Source: Steromphala cineraria (lineage: Eukaryota > Mollusca > Gastropoda > Trochida > Trochidae). From it: a stretch of 64,000 nucleotides of DNA. A program made the translations under genes and the position numbers. The notes beneath the pieces were generated by a model. The model was given only the letters and a program-made list of their open reading frames with translations, was not told the DNA's origin and made no database searches. Positions 1-14,700 of the stretch are shown here, piece after piece. The stretch lies in assembly GCA_916613615.1 (NCBI GenBank), contig OU744732.1, positions 50,490,227-50,554,226 on the forward strand. The letters run 5' to 3'. Each line of letters opens with the position of its first letter. Within the stretch, counting starts at the first letter, position 1.

Positions 1-3000
1 GGAGGTCCATTTTCTGTAATTAATTTTTTTTTTTAGGTATTCAGTTGTCATTGACTGTTTGATATATGTTGATTGTGACACGCAATGTACCATTCCATGA
101 AATATTTAATTTACAACCAAAATCCATGAAGGTATATTCCTTTTTTTTATGTTTTGTAATTTTTTATACATTTATTATGATATTATGTTATGAACTCCAT
201 TGTTCTTACCATTCCACATCAACAACACAAAACCAAAAAACTTTAAACATATATGGGAAAACGTTATTCTACAATCTTTGATTTGTTTGTTTTACTAGAA
301 ATCTCATTTTATATTTGTTCAAGGGTTGCTTTTGATTTTGGCATGTATTCATGTGAATGATCTTTTACTATTCTTCCCTTGTTCCGGTATGAATCCCTGG
401 TAAAGTATTATCTTTAAAATCCTTACGACATTATTTTATGTAAATTTTATGGTAATTTCAAACATTATTATTTTATTACCATTTGATATCATCAGAGCAA
501 TTTATTGTGTGGAAAGTGTTTGTTATCAACCTAACATTTAATATTACATTAACAGTAGAAGGTCCATCGCAACATTTTGAAGAAAGAAAGAAACAAGTTT
601 CTGTTCTTAAGAAACAATAGTAGTGCTTGAAGCATTGGTTTGAAATGAACAGAAAATGGCAGAAACTAGAAACAAATATTTTTTTCTGGGCCTCAGTTAT
701 TTTCTTCTTGTTCACAAGTATGATTAAAATTCATTTAGGATGTACTTTATATTCAAACCTGATAATTTTATTTATTTCTCAATCATTCTTAAAGTATTTT
801 ATATAGTATTCAATATGATACCTATATCTTATTTGTTAATAATTCATAGTACGAGTGTATTCATTATTATGATGACATTGCCAGCTTAAATGGTCTTCCT
901 ATATTTGTAGTCATCAGATGAAATTTTCAAAGCCATGAATATATTTTATGAATTTTGTCAAAATACTTACTCATTACAAATGTCTTAGATTAGATTAGAT
1001 TTGTCTTCCATAAAGCCAAAAAAATAGTATTTTTATAGAGATTATTTTATTGTCAGAACTTTTGAAGTGAAAGAGTTTTCTCTTAGTCCATCTCTCAATA
1101 GGATGTAAACTGTCACCCTGAAATAAGAAATATTTTACAATAATTTCTGATCATCAGTATTTGAAATAAGCATCCAAAAACTGCTTGTCAATAAGGACCC
1201 GCAGATAGGAAAAACTGTGGGCCCAACTCTGAAACTGTCGGCATTCATTATCAGTACTTATTTGACTTATTCTAAAATAATAATATTCTTGGTATCAGTA
1301 TGTTATAAATACACAACACTGTTTAGAGTGATAGTTATAAGGTTTTGGCAGGGAAATATGTCTTTCAGCATGTATTGTGAGAAAGGAACAGTTTCATATA
1401 AAAAAAAATTTCAAACGCTGCTGATCATCTGCATCTAAACACAATGATTTAATAAGAAGAAACAGATTCTACTTACGACCATGCAGTTTGATTAAATCTA
1501 GAAGTTACCATGATTTATTTCTAGACAAAGCCAGTTTTGGCACTTTATAGAGTGAAGCTTTTAAAGAATAATCATTCATGTTTTAACACTTAACGTTAAT
1601 GTTAAATGTTATGAACAAGTTCATAATTTCAAATATGAATATATTGACAGAGAAAAATATTTGAAAAAGTTTTATAAACTGAATATACTAAATCGGCCAA
1701 ACATTTATGCATGACAATATTCAAATCTACTGTAAAATGTGCATGTTTCTAATTCCATTTACATATTTGTTTAATTTGTTGATTGTTACATAGATTATAA
1801 GTTGTAACAAGCGAAGTAATTTCACTGATTTGACTCAACAATCGGAAAAATACCATGTGTCTAAAAATGTTATAAAATTGCCAAGTTTTGTTATTGAATA
1901 TCAATATTTGTTTTTTTAATGTGTTTGTGTATGAGGCATCGGGTTTAGGTGTGCAATCAGCTTGTGATTAATCAAGTATTCAATTATATTATACAAATAT
2001 GTGTGGGTTTTTTATTACATTCCTTTTTATCCTGTTCTAGTTTGTTTAATATTTTAGATGATGGTTTTACAGTATTAGATGCAAGTGGACCACCCTAGTC
2101 ATTTTTAAATAAAAAATCTTTTTCTTACTTTTATATTATCACATTTTTTTTCAAAATGAAGTACACCACAGCTTGTTTAGATTTGTTCAATATCTAATGG
2201 ACATGTGATGCATTTGATTTTCTCATGGTTATAAAAACATAAATGTATTGTTGTTCAACAAGGTGTAAATTACTCTGATTATATTACTTTTATATCTAAG
2301 ATTCACAACTGTTATATATATTACTGGGGTAATTTTATGCTTGGATGATTATTTTGCAGGTCATGTGGTAAGCTGTTTGAACAGTCTTTTTTCCTCTCGG
2401 GGTATTTAATGTGGGGACGAAATTCAAGATACTATTTATCAAATTGTCTAGAAAGAAAAACTGAAATGTTACCCTCACCGTCTTTTATGAAGATAAGCGT
2501 GAAATAATCATGTAATAATCATATATAAATCTAAACAGGGAAGAACTCTTGAATTTCTTTTCACAAAAGTAAAATTGTCTTGTTCTGTTATTGTTTCAAA
2601 TTTCAGAGAAAGATCTGTTACATTCCAAGGTTCAACAACTGATTTTTTACATTTTGTGAAATTACATTGACCTAAATTACCCACTGAGATATGAAGCCAA
2701 AATAAAAGATTATAACAATGTTGAATTTTAAGGTGAATTATTATTGATATTGTTGCTGTTGATGTCCAATTTGGTTTATACAGTCAGCATTGAAAGTCAC
2801 AAGCATTAGATATGTCAGCATTGTCAAACTTTGATATTAAATGTTTCAATATGTAAGATCTGACTTTGTTTTGTATTTTAGAATAATTCTCTTGCTGTGT
2901 ATCCAGTCCTGCCTGCATATTGGAGGTTACTTTCAAATTTGGCTGGTTGGAGAAGAGGTAAGGAAGCCTGGCTGGCTTCTGTGATTTTAAGGATTTTAAC

Positions 3001-3430
3001 GGTCTACACATCTATAACAAAAGATCATACAGAAAGTCATCTTATGATCATATTGGGAATTTTTCCATGTTGTTCTCTTTGGGAAGGAGGATTTGTCTCT
3101 TTGGGATTTTGTCCTTCAGGATTTTGTCTGTTCACCATCTACACATTTCAGGGCTTGTCAAATGTTTAAGTTTACATAACCACAAACATATTTCATTACT
3201 CTTTGGATTATATGAATGTCTGTTACAATATTGTAAAGTGCGTCAAAGGTCGCTACAAAAATATGTTCAGTTTGGTAATGAAAGCTGTACAATCAAAGCA
3301 GAGTATAATAAGACTCAAGAACTTCTGTGAAGAGACAGTAATTGGATTCTTCAACGTTTGCTTAGCTACACTCATCATTAAAACAAAAAATAAAAGACAG
3401 AAATTAGTAGATTTAAACTGTTTTATTTAA
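1..3430. other. AT-rich stretch without a supported gene
   Basis: I find no exon chain here. The open frames are short, AT-driven and lack splice-site and phase support on either strand. The frames at 2,897-3,430 overlap each other and are probably non-coding or UTR. The only structure I recognise is one end of an interspersed repeat near 1,150-1,440 that recurs inverted near 12,650-12,965. An AATAAA-type signal near 3,388 on the plus strand could end a transcript entering from the left, but nothing else supports that. Confidence 0.5.
1150..1440 (+). repeat. interspersed repeat, copy 1 (inverted copy at 12.65-12.97 kb)
   Basis: The segment holding AAGGACCCGCAGATAGGA, CTGTCGGCATTCATTATCAG and GGTTTTGGCAGGGAAATATG reappears as a reverse complement at about 12,650-12,965. 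The two copies differ by point changes and small indels, as expected for old dispersed copies. No coding frame is shared. Element ends were not determined. Confidence 0.6.
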
Positions 3431-4333
3431 GTTCACTGGGTATTTTAAAAGATTCTTAACAGAACAGCAGAATGTATTTTGTCATAATTCAACAAACAAG
3501 AAAACAAGGCACTTGTGTTTGTAAACACATACAAAAATATTGGTCATGCAACTGTGGATATAATTCCTGTACAAGATACAGGATAAGTTGTAGTACAACC
3601 TTTCACCATCTTACTACCATACAAGAAAACTATGTTTGCATAATACACTTCATCACAAGATTTCCACCTGAAAATTAACAAAATCCTATGAATTGCTTAA
3701 TGAAGATAAGATTTGTGTTATTTGATAAAAGAATAATATAAAGAAATTTATGACAACATATATATAATGATAATCTGCTTGATTACCACACAAGGTTCAA
3801 TGTCCTAAATAACGTAAGAATTTATTTATATGTTCAATATTCATTACCATTATCCGAACAAATTTAAAGGTTACCACCGCAGTTGCTGTATGAGGATCTA
3901 TGTTTGTAATATAATGGATATAAAAAGATAAAATTATCTTTGTAACCTACACTACATATAAGGAACAAATTTCATATTTAAACTTATATGTACTCTTAGA
4001 TGAAATTATAAATTAACGAAGAAAGTATGATAACATGTTATTTGGTTAAGAGATTTATATCAAGTGTAAAAGATATACAATTGTATCAGGAAGTGGAATG
4101 AACACAATTTTATTGGAACAGTTTTAGACACAGCTTATAAAACTTTCAAACACAAAAAAGTAAAATCTACTCAACGATATAGTCATAAACAAAGAACACA
4201 TCCAAACAAACAATAGTAAAACTGAAACACTCATAAAATCACACTTCAACATTTAAAATCATTTGACAAAAGAACCAATCAATTAATGCATGATTTGAAA
4301 CCTTAAAGTTTAAGAGTAAAACATATCTTAGGT

Positions 4334-4697
4334 TTAAAGGGGCAGTAGCACGTTTTTTGAGAATTTTATATTTAAACATTTTCACTGATAATTGTATGTT
4401 AACGCTAAATATATTACTTTGATAGTGTCAAAAATCTCATTACACAAGCCAATCATTCATAGTCAGAGAACAAAGTATGAAGATTTACCTAAAATCCATT
4501 GGCGGCCATTTTTTTGTGAACACCTTTAATTCATTTTGTGTAAGAAAAGGAATCGCATGGCTAAACTTTACATTATATATTTGAATTATTACTGCTCCAT
4601 TTGGTTTGAATACATTGCCTTTCAATTGGAACCATTTATTTTCATTTTCCTGACATCACCTTATATTCCCTCTAAAAACGTGCTACTGCCCCTTTAA
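4334..4697. mobile_element. MITE family A, copy 1
   Basis: A non-autonomous element of about 364 bp with terminal inverted repeats: TTAAAGGGGCAGTAGCACG at the left and its mirror image at the right. No open frame. Related copies lie at 19,485-19,835, 20,736-21,099 and 34,134-34,575. All have similar length and an internal GGCGGCCATTTTT-type motif. The ends could include a TTAA target duplication, as in piggyBac-like elements, but that assignment is inference. Confidence 0.85.
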
Positions 4698-5491
4698 GGG
4701 AATTGTTAACATGGTCTCTTTTTGGCTTTGGACAATCACCCCATCTACAATACATATTTAAATTTGGTAAAACTTCTATCCAAAAGCACAAATACTATAA
4801 AACCAACCTGGTACATGATACCTCCAGGCTCCAACCCAGTTTAACTTGAAAGGGTAATTATTGCTTAGATATTTGGATATAGACTTCTTAGGTTATATGC
4901 AGTTAGATTCATAATGAATCAAAATAAAGAATATGAAGTATACAGTCACAGTTTATTAGTACAACTGAAAATATGTTTTGATAGGTTAACTATTGACCCA
5001 AAGATATTGAGTTGATTGATCAAGAACTTTGCTAATGAGCAGAGCTAGTTAAACAAATATAACTCATCAACAAATATAAAATTTGGGGATCAGATATTTT
5101 AAGAAGGTAATCCTTGAATATTCAAGGATCAACAGATAAACAGTCTAGCAGGTAGAGTATCTGTCTGTAGCAGGAGAGAAAAACAAACTCACCAAATAAC
5201 TTAAAATATAACCAAAGTTCTCAGAGATGAAACCCAATATGTTTAGAAATGCCCACATAGAGTGTTCATGATTAAGCAATTTCACTGACATAACATTCAT
5301 TTGCCCTTGGAGAGCATGATCACCTGGATAGACTAAAATTTAGTCTATGAAATACCTAAAATAATTACTGTACCTTTATTTATATTTTTGTATTTATTGA
5401 GGCTTTTCATTTCACGTGTTTTCAGTCAATCTAGACTTGCAGAATTAAGACCTAGACTGTATTAAGGTGTCTATTCAAAACACAGTTATGA

Positions 5492-5600
5492 AGCAACACT
5501 ATCACCTGACATGAACCCCATAGAGCAGCACTATCACCTGACATGAACCCCATAGAGCACTACTCAGATCGGAAATGCAATGAGGTACAAATGAAAGATC
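5492..5600 (+). pseudogene. possible Tc1/mariner transposase fossil with an internal duplication
   Basis: A 32 bp unit (starting AGCAACACTATCACCTGAC) is directly duplicated at 5,492-5,523 and 5,524-5,555. One plus-strand frame reads LSPDMNPIEHYSDRKCNE, close to the SPDLNPIE block that surrounds a catalytic acid in Tc1/mariner transposases. The duplication shifts the frame and no transposase-length frame remains. The match is short, so the identity is tentative. It lies in the 3' UTR region of the opposing gene. Confidence 0.35.
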
Positions 5601-5689
5601 TGATTTCAGTAAGTGTGAGATTGAGAAAGTTTTGACCTGTGGTGGACTAGAAGATGTAATACTGTGGAAGTTTATTGCATCCATTAGCT

Positions 5690-5742
5690 TCATGTATTAT
5701 TGCCTGGACTCCCCATTGAGTCATCGTGTGGTACCTCCTGGT
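5690..5742 (-). CDS. terminal coding exon of the membrane-protein gene
   Basis: The acceptor (TTTTTTCAG) is followed by a 53-base exon that completes an Asn codon from the previous exon, then reads QEVPHDDSMGSPGNNT and stops with TGA. It was chosen because acceptor, phase and stop all agree. Its nearness to a transposase-like fossil at 5.5 kb makes it the least certain exon of the chain. Confidence 0.7.
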
Positions 5743-8700
5743 CTGAAAAAATAGTTCAAATTATATTTCTTTCGTATATTTCCATACTGGACAAAAGAAG
5801 TTAGGGATTTTTCCATTTCTATGATTGTTTTTTCATCAGGTCGCCAATAAAATATTAATCAATATTCATGATTTCATATTTTTCAAATACCCCTATATTA
5901 TTTTTTTCATTATATTAATGAGAAATTGTTTAATACTGTTTATTGTTAACAAGTGTGTTAATTAGATTGAACATAATCCTATTAATGACAAAAATGTACT
6001 ATAAATTTTTTTAATTGATACTGTAGCAATAATATTGTTAGTGACTTTACCGTCTTTATTCATAGTTATCAAGGTGCTGTAAGAAATTTAACTTGACTTT
6101 CATAACTGACTGCTGGTTTGTTTTCAAAGTGTGTGTATGAAAGTGTCACAGGTAATCTGGTTCAAAATTACCGAAGTATGAGGTTTTCAAGTTTAAGGTA
6201 ACTAAGTGATCCTAGTTTTCAATGAGTATTTTATGCTAATTGATAAAGTTTTCTCCTGGAAAGAAAGTATAACTTACTGATAGAGTAATCTCCCCTTGTA
6301 CTCCCTCGACTGCTGATAGAACCATAACTATGACGACGAAAGTGCGTAGGTCGTGGTGTGGACGGAAGCACGTGTTTAGGTTTGTGTACAAATTCTGTCA
6401 CTTTAGGGTTGACCGCTTGACCAAGAATTGAGGCAAAGTACACAAAACTGAGAAGCATCTGGAAAAAATAATTGTGTTACTATAATTATCTAAACAATTG
6501 CTAAATTGAGTTAAGGATTGGAGATTTAAGGCAAGATGAACAAAAAGTGTTTATAATAAAGATTTTTCTTTAATACATCAGGCATAAAATAGATTCATGT
6601 TTCCTTGTTGAATATATGTTATATATAAACATTCTGCTAATGCCCATGCATCATTTAACAACAACTAACTCACTAAATCTAAGGACAAATCTATAACAGC
6701 TATGATGGTAATATGAAACAAGGAGACATGGTCATCAACATCCCCCGTCAAATAAGTTTTAATTAAAGCTCCCAATATTTTCCTTCATGGGCCATCACTC
6801 TGTAATAAGTAATTGCATTTACCTCATTTTTGAACTCCATCACACACAACAAATTTTATAATCCATCTTAAATAGTTTCTGAGAAAAATTGTCCCATTTG
6901 ATGACACCCTCAAACAGAGTCCATAAACACGGAGAGAGAGCAATACTCTGTAAAAATATCATTATGCGGTTCTGGTTTTGAGCTCCATCAAGGTATTGAT
7001 ACAATGAAGACACACAGCAAGTTTGGTTAACCAATATTAATTAGTTTCTGAGAAAAGTTGTCCCCTTTAACTCAGATATACAGATGGACGCACGCACCGA
7101 CAGAGCCCAAACCTTTCCCCCCCCTTCCAACTCCGTGGTGGGGGATTATAAAGGAAACTTGTTAATTTACAAAACTAACCTGGAGAGCAGCGAAGATACA
7201 GTTGTACCAGTCCTGAGGTAACACATTGTCAGATCCTGAAACACAAACATGAACATGGAGGAATTGAGGGCAGGTCAATAAGTTTATAGATTATGCACCA
7301 AAAGCCATTGTTACTATTTAAATACACTATATTTAGGCCTTTTTGAAAACACTCACCATTGATCATATACATAAGAGATTCAAAAATGTGGTTTTGTACA
7401 ACTGAACTAGTCTGTCTAACAGCCCCTGAAACAAAATATCTTTAAAGACCCACACAAGTCTATGTTACTGTAACAAGTCTAGTTTACTGCAGTTTCAGCA
7501 TCTGAAAATAAACAGTTTCAGTGGGCTACTTTCAATTTTAATAGTAGAAGCTGCATTTTGTATGTATTTTCATTTCAGAAACTGAAATTTAGTCTACAAC
7601 TGAACCATCCTCATAGAATACATAGAGATTATTAACCGAGTGTGTTTCCGTATCATTAATATCATATAATAGGAATAAAATTTGTATTATGCGAGCCTTT
7701 GGCGAGCATAATACATATATTTTCATTCCTATTATATGATATTAATGATACGGAAACACACGAGGTTAATAATTTCTTTATCATATAATGTCATTTTGAA
7801 ATAAAAGGATTTAAACGAAAATATGATACCTTCTAAAAATATGTTTAACCTAGATTTCGCGGAGTAATTGCTTTCACAATAAACCAAGGTGAAGGTCATA
7901 TTGTCGGCGATGTACAGTTGTGAACAGTCTAGAAATATTCCTTCATGAAATGATTTTTTTTCACAGTGATAGAAACGTCTCCTTCAATCTATGAACATTT
8001 TCAGTCTGATTTCCAATGCACGAGTAAACATTGTATTTTTTAATAACACAAAATGTGTAAGAACCAGTTGTCAACGTCGCTACAACAGGGGAAGTAACTC
8101 TAACTGCATTTTGAAAAGCTGCATTGTCATTGATGTTACGCCAGTTCAGTTACGGTATCCTTAGACTAAACATCGACTATTTGCGAGGTGAGGTTGTTGC
8201 GTTTGTAACTACGCTACTACATAATTTGTACTATCACTAGAATATGATTTGTTTATGCTGATAAGTTGGTAACCGACACGACCAAAACGATCTAGGCCTA
8301 CTGGTGTTATGCACGAAAATTGAAGCACCTATTTTTTCGATAGCCGATATTGTTAGCTGCATATCGTTCTTTTTTTAAACGCACAATGAAAACAACTTGA
8401 AATGCTTCGATAACCAAGCTATATCTAAAATACGAATGCGTGATACGTTTTGACAGATTTTGTTTACGATAGTTTATTCGATAAAAAAACCCACAAAACC
8501 TGAAAACTCCCGACGACGTTATCAATGTTTAGAGACCGGTTTAGGACTCGCATGACATGCATGGAGTTTTGAGAAAATAGTTCGGGTTTTGACCTCATTT
8601 GCATTGTTATCAGGGATCTGATAACATGATTACAAGATGGGTTTATTGCACGGATAACACTGCCCATTATATGATAAAGCCTATGATACAGTAATTATTG

Positions 8701-11700
8701 ATAATTTCGAGTAGCACTTGCATGTTACAAGATGTGGTGATGACAATGAACTCAAGACAGCAAAGATTTTGTACCGTATTCTACCTAATAAGCACCAGGG
8801 CTCTTGAAACATTGACTTTGGTGGGTGCATATTAAAGGGGTGTGAATGATGATAAAAAAATAAAGACTACTGAAGTGAAACTGTGTTTAGGTTGTCATTG
8901 ATAACTGATACCGGCATTCAAAACATACTTACACATTATTGAGTAAAAAACAACACATATTGACGCTAATGTAGCCATTAATTCCTCATGAAACAAAGTG
9001 AATACGTTGAATTATTATTTTAGTACCGCTGGTACATGGGGGGTTATTAGACCTATAATTACAAAACCCTTTTGGGGGCGCTTATTAGGTCGAATATGGT
9101 ATTTATCATAGAAGCTGTCAAAATTGCCAACTGACAAAATAGTGATCAAAACATTAACCGGTCCAATTAAGTTAAGTTTAATATTCCTTACCACAAAGGG
9201 TTGCCGTGGATACGGAGAAAAATAGAAATTTTGCATAGAGAACAACAACCAGTACTGGATCCTCCTCGAGATCTTCAGCAATAAATTTCCAGGATTTTGG
9301 CTGAAATAATATAAAAGATGATTTGTAATGATACAAAGAAAATAAGTAATTAGTAATTTACCCAACAAAACAAGAAACAAAAAGGTTGAGCCTGATTTCT
9401 GGCTTGATATGTGAAATGGTTAACTTCTTATTAGCTGTTTCTGATGAGTTCTTGAGTTGCTATCTTATATGAACAAAACTCCTTAGAAAGAAACAATCAT
9501 CACCATATGGAAATTAAAGGAAGATTACATAAAAAGAGTATGGAAAGAAACTACCAAATGAGTTTGCATTAATAGTAAAGTCACCTAGAAAGTTTAGTTG
9601 AAATTCTTTATGTTTTTTTTAACTCAAGTAAAACCATGTTTCAAAAGTACAACATAAAAAGATAATTTTGGTTCTATTTATTGGTAACGTTAATGAACAT
9701 CTCCACAGTTTGTAATGCAAACTAAAACTCATCTTTCCATCTGTGTTGGCGGACAATAAAGTCTTCGCTTTCTACCTTGCCTTCACACCTACCGTGATCA
9801 CAAGTCATGTGCCTTACCAGCTCCTTACATGATAGCCAAAGAAATCGAAATTTACAAAAACAAACCAAATATAAAACATTCAAGATTTTGTGACGGCAGA
9901 AATTCATCTTCCAAGCTGTCTTCTGATTTGCCTATTCAACGTCTTGCAGTGGGCTGATCTGCCATGTGACCATTGATGTCATGTCAAGGATGGAGAATGG
10001 ATATTTATTTGTGACGTGTGAAGATGATGAGAAGTGTACTTACATAGAGTCTAAAGGTGAGGGTATAGAGGCCGGCAAACAGCAGAATATAGGCCAGGTA
10101 GTTCTGTGCTAGCATCACCGCAGTCGCGTCTCGGTGTCGTAAGTGCTTCGCCAAAATGGCTGATATCAAAATAATTCAAATGTGTTATCAAAAGTGTTCA
10201 AATATTCATACATTACATTTGTATGAAAATGACATTGGACAATATCATAAATGTTTGACCAAATGGATTACAAACAGTCTTGGGGACGAAGTCAGAAGGA
10301 AATCGTATAAAAAATGTATTCATATATATCAGGTTGATGTGGATTGTTTGTGGTATTCTCAGTGATTCAATCGAAATTATCATCAGTTTCATTGTGGCGT
10401 TTGCGTCATCATCACAGATGACTCTCATCATCTGCACTCGCCTATCATTTACAAATTTGTTTTTCCGCATATCTTATCATTTTTTCGCAGTAGCCAAAAC
10501 TGGGAAATTCTGAAGCTCGGGAACACATTCCCAGTTTTGGGCCCAACGCTTGGTCATTGTGCAATGCTTGCCGATGTACAATCATGTATCCGCCACCAAT
10601 TTGGTTCACATGTGCCTTGAACCAAATTGGCCCCATACTCTGGCTTGATCAACGCATGATCAAAGGTTTCTAGTCACGAGAATTCCCCATAATGCCAAAC
10701 TGTTACTTATGTTAATAAATGTTTGAATCTGGTGTTGGCTTCAGTTGTCATTATAAATATCAGGTTGATGTGGTGTGATTTGAGCTAAAATAGTTGATTA
10801 AAATTCTATGAAATCATACCTTTATCAGCAGCAAAGCAAATGATATGTCTTGAGTATTTGGAAAAATGATGAATTAATGAAATCATTTATTTATCAAATG
10901 TTCAATCAGGATAATGTCTCAAGTTTAGTGAAAAAGCTGAGAAAATGTCAATTAATATTTTCTCAAACATATACACCTCGACCTAACATTTCAAAGGACA
11001 ATTGCAATACACTTATAATTTATGAAACTCAATGTAAGAAGAGAATTTGACAGATTCTTACTTGTTGTATAGATGGAAGCTATGAGATTTAGAACTTGGA
11101 GGAAAATCATTGAAGTGGCACTCTGTAAAACAATAAGATTATAGATCTATGATATCTATTATTTTTGGAAGTGACATATTGAACAAATTTCAACCAGTCA
11201 AGAATATGACTCATCAAAAATTATTATCAAGATTAACATCATCGTTACAAACAAGCTATCTCAAGAAGACTAAATGATATTCAAGGTTCTTATTAGTTTG
11301 AGAGGCAAGAAGAAATTGCTATATTCATAGATCTTTATTTAAAGCAATTTACCTCATTTACTTACCGCAATCAATACACTGTAATCATCTTTCTTGGGCC
11401 AGATGTCAATCAGTGTCAATATAAACAAGTTGAAGGCCTGAAACATAAAACAGTTACATGAATTTCTCATAAAGCTAATTCCAAGTATTACCTAGAGAAT
11501 AATGTACTTTTTATATCAAGTCATTAAACAAATTGAAAAAAAAAAAAAAAGTCATTTGCAAAGGCAGAAAGAACACAACCGCCCCGAATTCTCCACCCCT
11601 TTCATCCCGCAAAACGTAAATGCAATCGCTTCAATTCTTCAAAATCACTTGATCTGCCGGCCTGTAAATAACACATTCACAAACCTTTACTAAATCACCA

Positions 11701-14700
11701 TCTTAAATTAGTTGATTAATAATGATGATGTAGCTCAGTTGGTTAAGTGTCCGCCCGTCACCCGGGAGACCGGGGTTCAGTTTAGAGTGGTGTCAAACTG
11801 AAAGAAGTTAAAAAGGTTTGGAGTTGGTGCTGCCTTGCTTGACACTCAGTATTGTAGAGGAAGAATACCGAAAATATTGGCGGTGCACTGTGGCTGCCAG
11901 GAGCTTAGACACAATCACGATTTCTAATATGTATTCTTCTACTGGGAACAATGAAGTGTTGACTTATCATTATGATCATTAAAAACTTGCTAGGAAATCA
12001 ATTGAAATGAAAATTGTTCCAAGTAGACTAAAATTTCAATCAGATACACAAATGAATTCAGCTTGTTAGTTTTGTAATCAATGATCATTTACATTAGGAA
12101 TTCACAAAATAAAAAGACCAAATCTTGTAAAACTGGCGGTGCAGCACAACTTAGATATATTCAGCCAGGGAAGTGCTGCAAAATTTCTGCCAAGTTGATC
12201 ATTGAAATAATCAAAAGCTTGAGGGTTAAAAGGCATTGTCAAGAGGCATGTTGAAAAACTGTGTATCAACCTGCCATTTGAACAAACCATACATGGTCTA
12301 TCATGTTATTATTTGGTCTTGACAATACATTTGAAACTCTAAATATCTACCTGTAAAACTACAGTAATGACGGTGATGTTCTTGAATAGTTTTGGCAACA
12401 GTTTCTTCCCGAGTCGGTACAAACATGGACACCTCCTTCTTGTTGCCTCCAGGCTATTGGAGAGTTGTTGTTGTTCCTGGAAACATATTTTCATCAACAT
12501 TATAATTACCGGTAATATATAAAGGATACTAAAGCACCTTCCATTTGATATCATTTTCATTAAACGCTTTTATGATTTTGTAAAAAACAGGTGAAAACGA
12601 GTTTGATCAGATGACACTATTGGTAAGGTTCGGTATATATGCACTGTTTGAAATAAGAGTAGGCCCGTAGGCCAAACGCCGACAGTTATTCACAACGGCC
12701 CACACTTTTCAATATCTCCAGGTCTTTACATGCTCACAGTTATTTAATATGATACTGTTTCTTTCTAGAAATACTGGCTGTATGACATATTCCTTGCAAA
12801 ACCTTCATAGCTATCAATCTAAACCAAGAACATTATTATTTTAGAACAAGTTAAATCGGTACTGATAATGAATGCCAACAGTTTCAGAGTTGCGCCCATA
12901 GTCATCCTATCTGCGGGTCCTTATTGACAAACAGTTTTGGATGCTCATTACAAACACTGTATATATATGACACATGAAAACTAATGGAGCAGCTCTTGAA
13001 TAACGTTCCTACTTGGAGGTGTGACGATACAGATTTTTCACGATACAATACATATAGAGAATACTAACAGACATCCCGTTTCATAACGAACGAGTGAATA
13101 GGTTGGTATTTAAAGAGCGAAAGCGAGCTAATTACCTTTACCATTCATGAGTTTCATAAAAATGTTATGAAACTGGACTGAGTTTAGTATTTATTCAATG
13201 CTTAATTACATCGTCAAACAGCAATATCTGCAAGGGTAGAGTAATAAATCTTGATATCTCATGGCATTTTGATATTTTACACATGCTCTTTCGAGATTTT
13301 TGACAAAATAATTTATTTTTTTTAAAACATGTAGAAATTCGTTTTGGCAAAAGATTTTTTATACCAAGTGATATATTTTCTCAATTTCCTAATTTCACAA
13401 ACCGCATGCAAGTATGACAATGGGGCTTTAACATATTCAAAGAATGGTCCAAAGTTGGGAGGATAGCATTATCATAAAGAAATATGCACCGACCTCGCTG
13501 AACTCAATGTAACTGTGGATTATCTCCCTTGTATTATCCAGAACTTGTAGAAGATCATGTGCTTGGTCGTATGTCAACCTCAATGAGTCCGGTCTGTAAA
13601 GGCAAACAAAGTATACAAGTTTACTGTTATAAATATAAAAAAATCATTTTGATTTTAAAGATTTGCAAAGACTGCTCATTGAAAAAAGTTCATAATTTAT
13701 TTAGAAGAATAGTTACAAATATTTATTGGAAATAAAGTTTAAAACCACGACACCAATAGGCAGAATCAAGAATATACTGTCAGTCATGTAGGAATATTTA
13801 TTTTTTATACAGATATCATTCCCTTTAAATGAAAATTTCAAAACTTCCTCTATATTCAATTAAGATGTTATACTGTTCACTGTTCATCATCATCATCGAT
13901 CGATCATCATCATCATCGTCATCATCATAAGTTGGTATCAATCTCAGTTTCACTCACTTGACAATAAATCTTTTACTCATTTAATAAACATTGTAAAGTG
14001 TAGAAAGCACATCAATATCCTAAATATTTATATCAATTTAAAAATAAAAATAGAGCCATTGGCTCTGTAGCTCATCAGGCTGTATATTTGATTTTGCTTT
14101 AGGGTGTGGCCAATGTGTTTCCCCCCTTAGTAGGGGCTACAGGGTCACAAAATCTACAATAATTAATCTTCACTAGTCAAGGAGTCTGTACACTATGTTT
14201 AAGCTATCTAGGCCTTATGGTTCTGGAGAAGAAGATGAAAATAGGTTTTTAGGGTGTGGCCCCTGTGGCCCTTATTAGGGGTCACAGGGCCACCAAAGCT
14301 ACAATTCATAATCCTCACTAGTCAAGGAGTCTGTACACTTAGTCTGAGGTTTCTAGGCCTAATGCTGCTAGAGAAGATGAAAATAGGTTTTTAGGGCGTG
14401 GCCCCTGTGGCCCTTATTAGGGGTCACAGGGCCACCAAAGCTACAATTTATAATCCTCACTAGTCAAAGAGTCTGTACACAAAGTTTCAGCTTTCCAGGC
14501 CTTATGGTTCTGGAGAAGAAGATGAAAATAGGTTTAAGGGCTTGGCCCCTGTGGCCCTTATTAGGGGTCACAGGGCCACCAAAGCTACAATTTATAATTC
14601 TCACTAGTCAAGGAGTCTGTACACAAAGTTTCAGCTTTCTAGGCCTTATTGTTCTGGAGAAGAAGATGAAAAAAGCTGTTTAGGGCGTGGCCCCTGTGGC

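Larger units (their letters stand above)
3431..5689 (-). other. probable 3' UTR and downstream flank of the membrane-protein gene
   Basis: This stretch follows the stop codon of the minus-strand gene at 5,690. Candidate polyadenylation signals (AATAAA on the minus strand) are at 5,375-5,380 and 5,393-5,398, about 300 bases past the stop. It also contains a complete MITE (4,334-4,697) and a 32 bp tandem duplication (5,492-5,555) with a transposase-like fossil. I see no coding exon. Confidence 0.4.

Noticed and set aside
2897..3430. Overlapping plus-strand frames that might be a gene's last exon
   Set aside because: Three frames overlap, none has family motifs, and the composition is AT-driven; a 3' UTR or intergenic origin is as likely.
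9015..9380. 121-codon minus-strand open frame
   Set aside because: It overlaps M13-unrelated exon 7 of the membrane-protein gene in a different reading frame and runs through introns and a TIR element.
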